DNA of 36,321 nucleotides from Oscillospiraceae bacterium (GTDB lineage: Bacteria > Bacillota > Clostridia > Oscillospirales > CAG-272), in assembly GCA_015065135.1 (NCBI GenBank), contig SVQY01000022.1, positions 1 to 36,321 on the forward strand. The letters run 5' to 3'. A program made the position numbers and the translations under genes. This document shows, piece by piece, positions 16,198 to 23,285 of the stretch. Within the stretch, counting starts at the first letter, position 1. Each line of letters starts with the position of its first letter. A model generated the notes under the pieces. The model saw nothing but the letters and a program-made list of their open reading frames with translations. It did no database searches and was not told where the DNA came from.

Positions 16198-18783
16198 TTA
16201 GTTTTCTGCTTCAAAGCTGAAATTGTGGCAGCCCGAGGTGAGTGCGTGCTCGCCGTCCGGGAGAGTGAGCGTGGCGGTGGTACCGAAGGGCACGTCCACC
16301 AGTACGTCAATGCTGTCCATCTGATGCTGCCAGCGCACGTAGATCTCGCCCATTTCGGTGTCGATCTTACCCTCGGCATAAAGCAGCTCTGTGGGGAAGC
16401 AGGGCTTTACGGCAAATGCGGTCCAGCCGGGCTCGGTGGGGGTCACGCCGAGAAGACCCGCATAGAACCAATAGCCGATGGCGCCGTACATGGGGTGATC
16501 GTGGGAGTTCATGCCCGAGCCGCGCTTGAACTCAAAGCGCTCCCACACGGTGGTGGCGCCGTTGCGGATCATATAGCCCCAGGAGGGATAATCCTTGCGG
16601 GTCACCAGCTTCCACGCATCGTCGGTGTAGCCGTATTTCACCAGCATATCCATCAGATAGCGGTAGGTCAGGTTGCCCGTGGTCAGGCGATAGCCCGCAT
16701 TCTTTACCGCCTCGTGCATGAGCCGCGCCGCGCGCTTTTCATACGCGGGAGGCAGGATGCCGAGCCAGAGCGCAAAGGCCTGAGAGCCTTGGGAGGCATT
16801 GCAGACAACGCCGCGATCCACCTCGTGCTTGGTCTTGCACCACTTTTCAAGGAAGGCCGTCTGTACCTCGGCAGCCTTTTCGGTAAATTCCGCCTCCTCC
16901 TCGGGCTTGCCAAGCATCGCCGCGAATTTGGCGAGAAGCTTATAGTTGTAATAGTGGTAGCCGGTGGACATCAGCGCGCCGGGGGTCACGATCGAGTGGC
17001 AGCCGTCCAGATACTTATTGCAGTAATCGGCAGGGCCTGCCCAGTCGCCGTAGGGGGAGTGCTCGATGATGCCTTCCTCGTTGCGCAGGGTGGAAAGGCA
17101 GGCGTTCCAGCGCTTATAGGGCTCATAATAGGTGCGAATGGCATCCATATCGCCGTAATGCAGCAGCATCTCGAGACCGGCGATGAGAAAGGAGGAGCAA
17201 ACGGGATCGGCGGGCTTCGCGCTCCAGATACTGGGGGCGGTGTCGGTGATGGTGCCACTTTCGGGATCCTGATCCAGCGCCATGTCTAAGAGGATCTTGG
17301 GGAGCATGCGTCCCATATGGAAGTTGTAGGGCGCCTCCTCAAAGCGCACGGTGGCATCGTTCATCCATCCCATGCGCTCGTCGCGCTGAGGGCAGTCGGT
17401 GGCGATGTGGTGCAGATTGTTCATTTCGGTCTGCACAATATTTTGCTGCAGCTGGTTGATCAGCGGATCTCCGCAGCGGAAGAAGGAGCGGTTTTTCACG
17501 TCGTTGCAGAACATCACGGCAACCACGGTGTTCTCGTCGGGGAGGGTAGGCAGACCGCTGAGCTTGGCAAAGCGGAAGCCATGATAGGTAAGGCGTGGGA
17601 TCCAGGTGTCAAGGTTATGCTCGCCCACGATATATACGTCCTTGGTGTGCTTGGCACCGCGCAGCGTTTCTTTGTCAATGTCGCCGTTCGGCAGGATCTC
17701 CTCGGTGAATTCCAGGGTGATCTCGGTGCCGACGGGCAGCCCCTCGGGGATCTTTAGCGCGCAAACGCCGGCAATGTTTTTGCCGAAGTCGTAAATATAG
17801 GCATTTTCGCCGGGCAAACGGCGAATGACCGCTGCTTTCAACCGATCCTGCTCCACCACGGGGGGATGGGTCTGGGGGCGCAGCGGTCCCACCTTTGCGG
17901 TGGCAAGCACGGCAGGGGAGAGGCCCGCTCCGTCAAAATCAGGGGTGTCCCAGCCGGCGAGCGCGGCGGTGGCATCGTAGGTCTCACCGATAAAGATGCC
18001 GTTGCGCGTGACGGCACCGTAACCGGAAAGCCAGCTCTCGTCGGTGGCGATCAGCTCCTTGTGACCGTCTGCAAATTCCAGCTCCAGCTCGGCGATCAGC
18101 TGGGTGCTGCCAAACATGATATCCGGCTTGCGGTCGCGATCCTTCTGAAAAAAGCTCTTTTCGGTGCCCTTGGGATCCCGCCAACCGTCGCCTACTACGG
18201 CAAACAAGCCGTTTTTGCCGAGCAGCAGTGCGTCGGTCACATCGGTGACGGTGTAATAGCACAGCTTTTTAAAGTTGGAAAGTGCAGGGTTCAAAAAGGA
18301 TCTCTCCACGTCCTTGCCGTTGACGGTGATGTACTGATATCCGATGCCGGAGGCGTAAAGAGTGGCGCGGACGGGCATTGCTTCCAGCACAAACCCCTTG
18401 TAAAAATGCTTGGCGCATAAATTGCGCTCCTCGGCGGCGGTGATCCATTTTGCGGCAAATTCGCGCTCACCAAGATAGCGAAAATCAGCACGCTTGGCGG
18501 GGGATTCATTGCCTTCTTTATCCTTTACGGCAACGGAAACAGTATAAAACTCGCCCGAGGCAAGGGGTTTGCCACCGTAAACGGCACGCTGCGCGGCGGT
18601 CTTGACCTCGCCGCTATCCCACACAAGCTCATCCTTGCAGGTCACCCTTACACGATAGGCGCTCTGGGCCTGATCAGCCTTTTGGTGGCGAACCGCCCAA
18701 GTGAACAGAGGTGTGTTGTGATTGGTCAACACAAGAGCGCGCTTGTCATGGTCGATGGCAATATGCTCGATTTGAAATAACAT
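16198..18783 (-). CDS. Family 78 alpha-L-rhamnosidase
   Basis: An 861-residue intracellular enzyme (no signal peptide) that removes terminal alpha-L-rhamnose from plant glycosides or glycans. The N-terminal fibronectin/beta domains cover about residues 1-310, with the WITA strand near 113. The rhamnose-binding and core block has YDFGKNIAGV (331-340) and LTYHGFRF (398-405). The six-hairpin catalytic barrel starts with DCPQRDERMGWMND: D463, E469 (likely general acid) and D476 match the catalytic triad region of GH78. TTVWERFE and SHDHPMYGAIGYWFY near residue 725 close the active site. The start has a GGGAGGT ribosome site. The gene is read from a promoter divergent to the AraC gene. No rhaA, rhaB or rhaD is nearby. 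Confidence 0.92.
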   Translation of the reverse strand: MLFQIEHIAIDHDKRALVLTNHNTPLFTWAVRHQKADQAQSAYRVRVTCKDELVWDSGEVKTAAQRAVYGGKPLASGEFYTVSVAVKDKEGNESPAKRADFRYLGEREFAAKWITAAEERNLCAKHFYKGFVLEAMPVRATLYASGIGYQYITVNGKDVERSFLNPALSNFKKLCYYTVTDVTDALLLGKNGLFAVVGDGWRDPKGTEKSFFQKDRDRKPDIMFGSTQLIAELELEFADGHKELIATDESWLSGYGAVTRNGIFIGETYDATAALAGWDTPDFDGAGLSPAVLATAKVGPLRPQTHPPVVEQDRLKAAVIRRLPGENAYIYDFGKNIAGVCALKIPEGLPVGTEITLEFTEEILPNGDIDKETLRGAKHTKDVYIVGEHNLDTWIPRLTYHGFRFAKLSGLPTLPDENTVVAVMFCNDVKNRSFFRCGDPLINQLQQNIVQTEMNNLHHIATDCPQRDERMGWMNDATVRFEEAPYNFHMGRMLPKILLDMALDQDPESGTITDTAPSIWSAKPADPVCSSFLIAGLEMLLHYGDMDAIRTYYEPYKRWNACLSTLRNEEGIIEHSPYGDWAGPADYCNKYLDGCHSIVTPGALMSTGYHYYNYKLLAKFAAMLGKPEEEAEFTEKAAEVQTAFLEKWCKTKHEVDRGVVCNASQGSQAFALWLGILPPAYEKRAARLMHEAVKNAGYRLTTGNLTYRYLMDMLVKYGYTDDAWKLVTRKDYPSWGYMIRNGATTVWERFEFKRGSGMNSHDHPMYGAIGYWFYAGLLGVTPTEPGWTAFAVKPCFPTELLYAEGKIDTEMGEIYVRWQHQMDSIDVLVDVPFGTTATLTLPDGEHALTSGCHNFSFEAEN

Positions 18784-18810
18784 ATGAGACCTCCCGATGT
18801 TAGTATTTTC

Positions 18811-18839
18811 ATTATAGCGCGGCGGTGTGTGCTTTTCAA
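18811..18839 (-). promoter_or_regulatory. Promoter of the rhamnosidase–isomerase operon
   Basis: Read on the minus strand: TTGAAA (18834-18839), a 17-bp spacer and TATAAT (18811-18816), 27 bp upstream of the rhamnosidase ATG. Confidence 0.8.
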
Positions 18840-18841
18840 TA

Positions 18842-18874
18842 GAAAAATGCGATCAAAATCTGTGAAAATTTGCG
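18842..18874. promoter_or_regulatory. Candidate AraC operator between the divergent promoters
   Basis: Two similar half-sites, GAAAAATGCG (18842) and GAAAATTTGCG (18864), lie 22 bp apart in the 41-bp gap between the two -35 boxes. Direct repeats about two helical turns apart are typical of AraC-type sites. The assignment is inference. Confidence 0.4.
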
Positions 18875-18880
18875 CTTTTC

Positions 18881-18909
18881 TTGACGAAAGCTCTTGTTTT
18901 GCGTATAAT
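18881..18909 (+). promoter_or_regulatory. Promoter of the AraC regulator gene at 18943
   Basis: TTGACG, a 17-bp spacer and a perfect TATAAT. Transcription would start near 18916, which rules out the in-frame ATG at 18784 and supports the GTG at 18943. Confidence 0.8.
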
Positions 18910-18942
18910 GAACATATAAAGAAGAAAAATGGGGGAGAGATC

Positions 18943-19782
18943 GTGACAGAAAAGATCGGACAGCTATTTTCGGGCGCAAACGCCTATATCCATATGGCTG
19001 AGTATATCTCGGGAGATGGCTGGTGGTTGGATAAAGAGGGGCACAATTGGTGGAACAGACGTGCCCATTTCCGTTATAACGCTATTTATCTGCCAAAGGT
19101 TGGGGAATTTGACCTTTGCATCAACGGTGAGTGGCACCGCATCACACCGGGACATCTCGTTTTCATTCCCGCCGACAGTGACCTGGAGTTTTGTTTCGAC
19201 GGAAACGGTCCGCTGGAAAAGTATTATATCCACTTTGATCTGACCTTTGGTGCCAATCAGCTTTCCGATTATTTTAAGATCCCCTCTGTTATTTTGCTGC
19301 AGCAGCCCGCGCGCACCGAGCAGCTTTTTGCCGACCTGCGGCGCTGCTATACGGAAAGCAACGACAATCCTATCGCGCAGCTTGCAGCCAACGGTTTTTT
19401 GCTTACACTTGTGGCGGAGCTTTTGCGGCAGGGAAATGCGAGCTTTACCCACGCCCCCGAGAATTTGAGCAAGGAAATGCGCGAAACGCTGGAATATATC
19501 AATGCGCACTTTGGCGAAAATCTTTCGGTTGCCGAGCTTGCCGACCGCGTGGGCTACAGTACGGCTTATTTCACCAAAAAATTCAAAAAGGTCTTTGGCA
19601 CCACCCCCACCGATTATGTTGCGGACCTCAGGATCAGCTACGCCAAGCTTTGGCTTGCGGATAAGGAGCGCTCGGTGCATGACGTAGCCGAGGCGTTGGG
19701 CTTTTGCGATGCCAGCCATTTCAGTAACTTTTTTAAGGCCAAAACAGGGCTTTATCCCAGCTATTATCGCAAGAATAAGTAA
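18943..19782 (+). CDS. AraC family transcription regulator of the rhamnosidase locus
   Basis: A 279-residue regulator with an N-terminal cupin sensor (about 35-130, including GEFDLCINGEWHRITPGHLVFIPA) and a C-terminal double helix-turn-helix (about 180-279: ENLSVAELADRVGYSTAYFTKKFKKVFG and SVHDVAEALGFCDASHFSNFFKAKTG). The GTG start is chosen because GGGGGAG lies 6 bp upstream and the promoter lies inside the longer frame. It is divergent from the rhamnosidase gene, with a direct repeat in the shared promoter region, and probably activates that operon on binding a sugar or glycoside. It ends at a hairpin that also faces the pckA fragment. Confidence 0.87.
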   Translation: MTEKIGQLFSGANAYIHMAEYISGDGWWLDKEGHNWWNRRAHFRYNAIYLPKVGEFDLCINGEWHRITPGHLVFIPADSDLEFCFDGNGPLEKYYIHFDLTFGANQLSDYFKIPSVILLQQPARTEQLFADLRRCYTESNDNPIAQLAANGFLLTLVAELLRQGNASFTHAPENLSKEMRETLEYINAHFGENLSVAELADRVGYSTAYFTKKFKKVFGTTPTDYVADLRISYAKLWLADKERSVHDVAEALGFCDASHFSNFFKAKTGLYPSYYRKNK

Positions 19783-19813
19783 AAAAAGAACCGCCCGAGG
19801 GCGGTTCTTTTTT
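19783..19813. terminator. Terminator after the AraC gene, facing the pckA fragment
   Basis: AAAAAGAACCGCC pairs with GGCGGTTCTTTTT around a CGAG-type tetraloop, directly after the stop. It is symmetrical and could once have ended a full-length pckA on the opposite strand. Confidence 0.85.
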
Positions 19814-19826
19814 GTATGATCAAGGG

Positions 19827-20103
19827 AATTAGCCCAGTCTCTTCTCCAGAGCGGCCAGCTCCTCGTACATGGTGGCGGGGACAGCCTCGCCGACCTGTGC
19901 GTAGAACTCCTTGATATTGGCAATATCTTCCTTCCAGGAAGCGGTGTCAACAGAGAGCAGCTCCTTGATGGTATCGATGGAGATATCCAGACCCTCAATG
20001 TTGATGTCCTCAGCCTTCGGAACATAACCGATAGCGGTCTCAACGGCGTCGACCTTACCCTCGCAACGAGCCAGGATCCAGAGCAGAACGCGCATATTGT
20101 CGC
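19827..20103 (-). pseudogene. Truncated 3' copy of pckA (last 88 codons plus flank)
   Basis: This 277-bp segment matches 23284-23560, the 3' end of intact pckA, without gaps and with only four differences (19874, 19880, 19916, 20051). All four are third-position and silent, so the encoded 88 residues equal PckA residues 506-593. Homology stops sharply after CGC at 20103. The only available start is the internal Met (20095), with no ribosome site before it. The fragment lacks the P-loop and metal site, so it cannot be an enzyme. It keeps a hairpin terminator just beyond its stop and looks like a displaced gene end left by an integration or a tandem duplication. Confidence 0.93.
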
Positions 20104-20129
20104 AATTGGAGAAAAAGCCGGAAAACCAA

Positions 20130-20175
20130 AAGGCAAATAAAAAATCGGGGGCAACCCCGATTTTTTATTTGCCTT
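20130..20175 (-). terminator. Terminator of the second AraC gene
   Basis: A 21-bp perfect stem (AAGGCAAATAAAAAATCGGGG and its complement) with a 4-base loop GCAA on the plus strand. The stop codon of the AraC gene lies inside the stem. Confidence 0.88.
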
Positions 20176-20983
20176 GATACGCCTTCGGTGTAACGCCCAC
20201 CATTTTCTTGAACAAGCTGATGAAATAAGAAGCGGTTTCAAAGCCGCAAAGCGTTGCAACGTGGCTGACCGGGAGCCCCGTGCGAAGCAGGGCACAGGCG
20301 TTTGAGATCCGCACGTGATGGAGATAGGAAAGATAGGTGACACCGGTCTTGGCCTTGAAAAGATCACAAAAATAGTTTTTGGTATAGCCAAATCTGTCGG
20401 CAACCTGGGAAAGGGATATTTTTTGACTGTAATTTTGCTCGGTCCAGCTGATGATCTCATTGATCACAGAGCTGCTATCGGCTACAATTCTGACGGAATT
20501 CTGTTTTTCCGTTCCCGAAACAAAAAGGGATAGCATTGTGAGAATTTTAGCGAGTGCGCCGGCGATGTCGGCATCGGTATCCAACCCTTCGGCAAGGGAA
20601 TAAAAAGTCTCCAAGTTGCCGTGAACGAGCGCAAGAGATCGCAGGGAAAGGGAATGTGCCGCAAGAATGCCGTCAATGTTGAAATATTCCTTCAGCATGG
20701 TCGGGTGCCATTTCACGGCAAGGACCACGCCATCGCTTGCCGCGTAATCAAAGGCATGCACCGTCTGAGGTGGAATAAAAAACACCGGGTCACCCGATAG
20801 ATCAAATTTTTGTCCGCCAATGTTCGCCGTGCCGATGATGCTTTTGCAGATCAAGATCTCGACGGTTTCGGCATAATGGGGCGGAGAGATCGTTTGGCGA
20901 TCAAAGTGCTGCCTTACCACCGACCAAGGCCTGTTTTTTTTAAAATCCTTGTGCTCGAAAAAAGCGGTAAAGATCTTGCTCAT
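20165..20983 (-). CDS. AraC family transcription regulator of the Gfo/Idh cassette
   Basis: A 272-residue regulator. The N-terminal half (about 1-150) is a cupin-like sensor with FFIPPQTVHAFDY near residue 70. The C-terminal double helix-turn-helix has KISLSQVADRFGYTKNYFCDLFKAKTG and PVSHVATLCGFETASYFISLFKKMVG. It is divergent from two Gfo/Idh oxidoreductase genes, with readable promoters on both sides, and most likely controls them. The ATG has an AAGGAGG site about 10 bp upstream. It is not closely similar to the AraC protein at 18943, so the cassette is not a duplication of that locus. Confidence 0.88.
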   Translation of the reverse strand: MSKIFTAFFEHKDFKKNRPWSVVRQHFDRQTISPPHYAETVEILICKSIIGTANIGGQKFDLSGDPVFFIPPQTVHAFDYAASDGVVLAVKWHPTMLKEYFNIDGILAAHSLSLRSLALVHGNLETFYSLAEGLDTDADIAGALAKILTMLSLFVSGTEKQNSVRIVADSSSVINEIISWTEQNYSQKISLSQVADRFGYTKNYFCDLFKAKTGVTYLSYLHHVRISNACALLRTGLPVSHVATLCGFETASYFISLFKKMVGVTPKAYQGK

Positions 20984-21015
20984 ATCAGAGTAACCTCCTT
21001 TTCTCGTCTTTTTTT

Positions 21016-21044
21016 ATTGTAACATTTAAATCTGTATATTGCAA
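21016..21044 (-). promoter_or_regulatory. Promoter of the second AraC gene
   Basis: On the minus strand: TTGCAA (21039-21044), 17 bp, TACAAT (21016-21021). The -35 lies within the palindrome TATTGCAATA (21037-21046), a possible operator. Confidence 0.6.
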
Positions 21045-21063
21045 TACTTTTGTCGAAAAACTC

Positions 21064-21094
21064 AAGACAAAATGCATGACTTTCGTGATATAAT
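21064..21094 (+). promoter_or_regulatory. Candidate promoter of the Gfo/Idh operon
   Basis: A perfect TATAAT at 21089-21094. The -35 is weak (AAGACA with 19 bp, or GACAAA with 17 bp), as expected for an activator-dependent promoter. Confidence 0.6.
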
Positions 21095-21124
21095 GATATT
21101 ACAAAGCCAAAGGAGGATGCCAAA

Positions 21125-22207
21125 ATGGAAAAGCTTGGAGTGGGTATCATCGGCTGCGGCGGTATTGCCAACGGCAAGCATATGCCTGCCATCAAAAAGC
21201 TTGAGGAGCTTGAAATGGTGGCGTTTTGCGACGTGGTCCGTGAGCGCGCGGAAAAGGCGGCCAAAGAATTCGGCGTGTCGGATGCCAAAATTTATACCGA
21301 TTATCGGGAGCTTCTCTCGGATGCTCGCGTCAATAACGTGCGCGTTCTGACCCCCAATCGCCTGCACGCGCAGATCAGTATCGACGCAATGCGGGCGGGA
21401 AAGCACGTGCTTTGTGAAAAGCCGATGGCGGCAAGCTATGCGGATGCGCTTGCGATGCTGGAGGTGCAAAGAGAAACGGGGATGGTGTTGACGGTCGGAT
21501 ATCAGCATAAATTTGATGCGGACGTCATATACGCCAAAAAAGAAGCGGATAAGAACGTTTTTGGTGAGATCTATTTTGCAAAGGGCAGCGTTATTCGCCG
21601 TCGCGGCGTGCCTACCTGGGGTGTGTTTACCAGCAAAGCAGAGCAGGGTGGCGGCGCATTGATCGACATCGGCACCCACGTGCTGGATATCGTGCTGCAT
21701 CTGATGAACAATTATCGTCCTCGCTACGCGGTGGGCAGTACCTACGATAAGCTGAAATCTCAAAAGGAAAGTGCCAATCCCTTCGGACCTTGGGATGCCG
21801 CGCGTTATGACGTGGAGGAAGCGGCATTTGGTTACGTGGTGATGGAAAACGGTGCTACGGTGATCCTGGAGACCAGCTGGGCGCTGAACACCACCGACAC
21901 GTGCGGTGTGCGCTATATGGTCTGCGGCAGCGAAGCGGGAGCGGATAACTACGGCGGAAGCTTCAAGATCAACGGCATAAATAACGATCTTCAATATATT
22001 CACACCCCCGATCTCAAATCAAAGGGCGTTGCCTTTTACAATGTGAAGGATACTTCGCCGACCGTGTTGGAGCAGCAGGTCTTTACAAACGCCATCCTGG
22101 GCAAGGGCGAGCTTGTGACAAAGCCGGAGCACGCTGCGGTAGTGACAAGGATCCTGGAGGGGATCTATATTTCCGCGGAAACCGGCAAGCCCTATTATTT
22201 TGAATAA
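21125..22207 (+). CDS. Gfo/Idh/MocA family oxidoreductase, canonical motifs
   Basis: A 360-residue NAD(P)-dependent dehydrogenase acting on a sugar, inositol or glycoside hydroxyl. The Rossmann motif GCGGIA (residues 10-15) is at the N-terminus. The EKP motif is E98-K99-P100 and the catalytic D-x-G-x-H is D181-G183-H185 in GGALIDIGTHVLD. The C-terminal beta-sheet domain has VVMENGATVILETSW. The gene has an AAAGGAGG site and is followed 12 bp later by a second family member. The pairing with an AraC regulator suggests inducible sugar oxidation; the substrate cannot be named. Confidence 0.9.
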   Translation: MEKLGVGIIGCGGIANGKHMPAIKKLEELEMVAFCDVVRERAEKAAKEFGVSDAKIYTDYRELLSDARVNNVRVLTPNRLHAQISIDAMRAGKHVLCEKPMAASYADALAMLEVQRETGMVLTVGYQHKFDADVIYAKKEADKNVFGEIYFAKGSVIRRRGVPTWGVFTSKAEQGGGALIDIGTHVLDIVLHLMNNYRPRYAVGSTYDKLKSQKESANPFGPWDAARYDVEEAAFGYVVMENGATVILETSWALNTTDTCGVRYMVCGSEAGADNYGGSFKINGINNDLQYIHTPDLKSKGVAFYNVKDTSPTVLEQQVFTNAILGKGELVTKPEHAAVVTRILEGIYISAETGKPYYFE

Positions 22208-22219
22208 AGGAGGGGACAT

Positions 22220-23236
22220 ATGTTCAGAGTTGCATTGCTCAGCCGCTGGCACGTGCATTCGCACAGCCCGGATGAGCGTTATGTCAAGGAGCTTTTGAAG
22301 CAGCCGGATTGTGCCGTTACCTGTGTTTGGGACCGTGACGAGGCGGTTGCTAGGGAATGGGGCGAGCAATACGGCGTGCCGTATTTTACCGATCCAGAGG
22401 CTGTGCTGTCCCGAGATGACGTGGACGGCGTTCTGGTGACCTCTACGGCGACCGAGCACAGGGAAATCCTGATCGCCGCGGCTGAACACAAAAAGCATAT
22501 TTTTACCGAAAAGGTGCTAAGCTTTACGCTTGAGGATGCGCTTGCGATCCGCGATGCCGTTAGGAGAAACGGCGTCAAATTCTGCATTTCCTTCAATCGC
22601 CTTGCGGTCAAGCAGCTGGCATACGCCAAAAAGCTGGTGGAGGAGGGGACAATTGGCGATCCGGTCTATTTTCGGTGTATGTGCGGTCACGATCAGGGCT
22701 TTCGCGATCTGCTCCCCGATTATTGGTACGATCCCGACGTTTGCGGCGGTGGTGCGATGATCGATCTTGGCTTTAATTCTGCTTATCTTGCAAGATATAT
22801 TATGGGCGAGGTACGATCGGTCAGCTCTGCCTTTTCCAATGCGGTGCTGCAAAAACAGGTGGAGGACACCGCCTCCTGCAGTGTGATCTTTCAAAACGGC
22901 GCGATGGGCTTGATAGAGGCAAGCTTTGTTTCACCCTTGCTCAGCGTGTTTGAGCTGACGCTCTATGGCACAAAAGGCGCGTATTATGCCCGCTTTGGCG
23001 GTGATGACGTAGCGGAGCTTCGCCTCGCGGGGGAAAAGAACCGTTTGCTTGATATCGAGGCGTTGCCCGACACGCTGAGCTCTCCCGTCAAGACTTGGAT
23101 CAATGCCTGCGTCAACGGTGCTTCCGACAAGGACTATGGCATCGATGCGGCAATCGATCTGGTGAAATTCATGATCGCGGCATATCGGTCGGATCAGCAG
23201 GGTGGCGTCCGTGTGACGCTTGAAGCTCCGTGTTGA
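22220..23236 (+). CDS. Gfo/Idh/MocA-type protein with non-canonical cofactor and catalytic motifs
   Basis: A 338-residue protein recognisable by its two-domain layout and by IGDPVYFR, GGGAMIDLG and the C-terminal sheet region. The N-terminal glycine-rich loop is missing: it starts FRVALLSRWHVHSHS instead of GxGxxG. EKP becomes E97-K98-V99, and D-x-G-x-H becomes D182-L-G184-F-N186, so the usual catalytic His is Asn. The frame is intact with a good AGGAGGGG site, so it is not a decaying gene. It may be a divergent dehydrogenase or a partner subunit of the upstream enzyme. A strong terminator follows. Confidence 0.82.
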   Translation: MFRVALLSRWHVHSHSPDERYVKELLKQPDCAVTCVWDRDEAVAREWGEQYGVPYFTDPEAVLSRDDVDGVLVTSTATEHREILIAAAEHKKHIFTEKVLSFTLEDALAIRDAVRRNGVKFCISFNRLAVKQLAYAKKLVEEGTIGDPVYFRCMCGHDQGFRDLLPDYWYDPDVCGGGAMIDLGFNSAYLARYIMGEVRSVSSAFSNAVLQKQVEDTASCSVIFQNGAMGLIEASFVSPLLSVFELTLYGTKGAYYARFGGDDVAELRLAGEKNRLLDIEALPDTLSSPVKTWINACVNGASDKDYGIDAAIDLVKFMIAAYRSDQQGGVRVTLEAPC

Positions 23237-23238
23237 AT

Positions 23239-23276
23239 AACAAAAGTGGCTACAACGTGTTGTAGCCACTTTTGTT
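23239..23276. terminator. Bidirectional terminator between the Gfo/Idh operon and pckA
   Basis: An 18-bp perfect inverted repeat, AACAAAAGTGGCTACAAC, with its complement after a GT centre. It lies 9 bp from the pckA stop and just after the oxidoreductase stop. Confidence 0.88.
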
Positions 23277-23285
23277 TGTGTGAAA

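Noticed and set aside
18784-18942. N-terminal extension of the AraC regulator from an ATG at 18784
   Set aside because: The extension covers the regulator's own promoter (18881-18909) and the rhamnosidase promoter; the GTG at 18943 has the ribosome site.
19829-20095. The pckA fragment as a functional small gene
   Set aside because: The start is an internal methionine with no ribosome site or promoter, and no catalytic residues remain.
20104-23283. An insertion sequence or integrative element with its own recombinase
   Set aside because: No transposase, integrase, terminal inverted repeats or target-site duplication was seen at the cassette ends; only the pckA duplication marks them.
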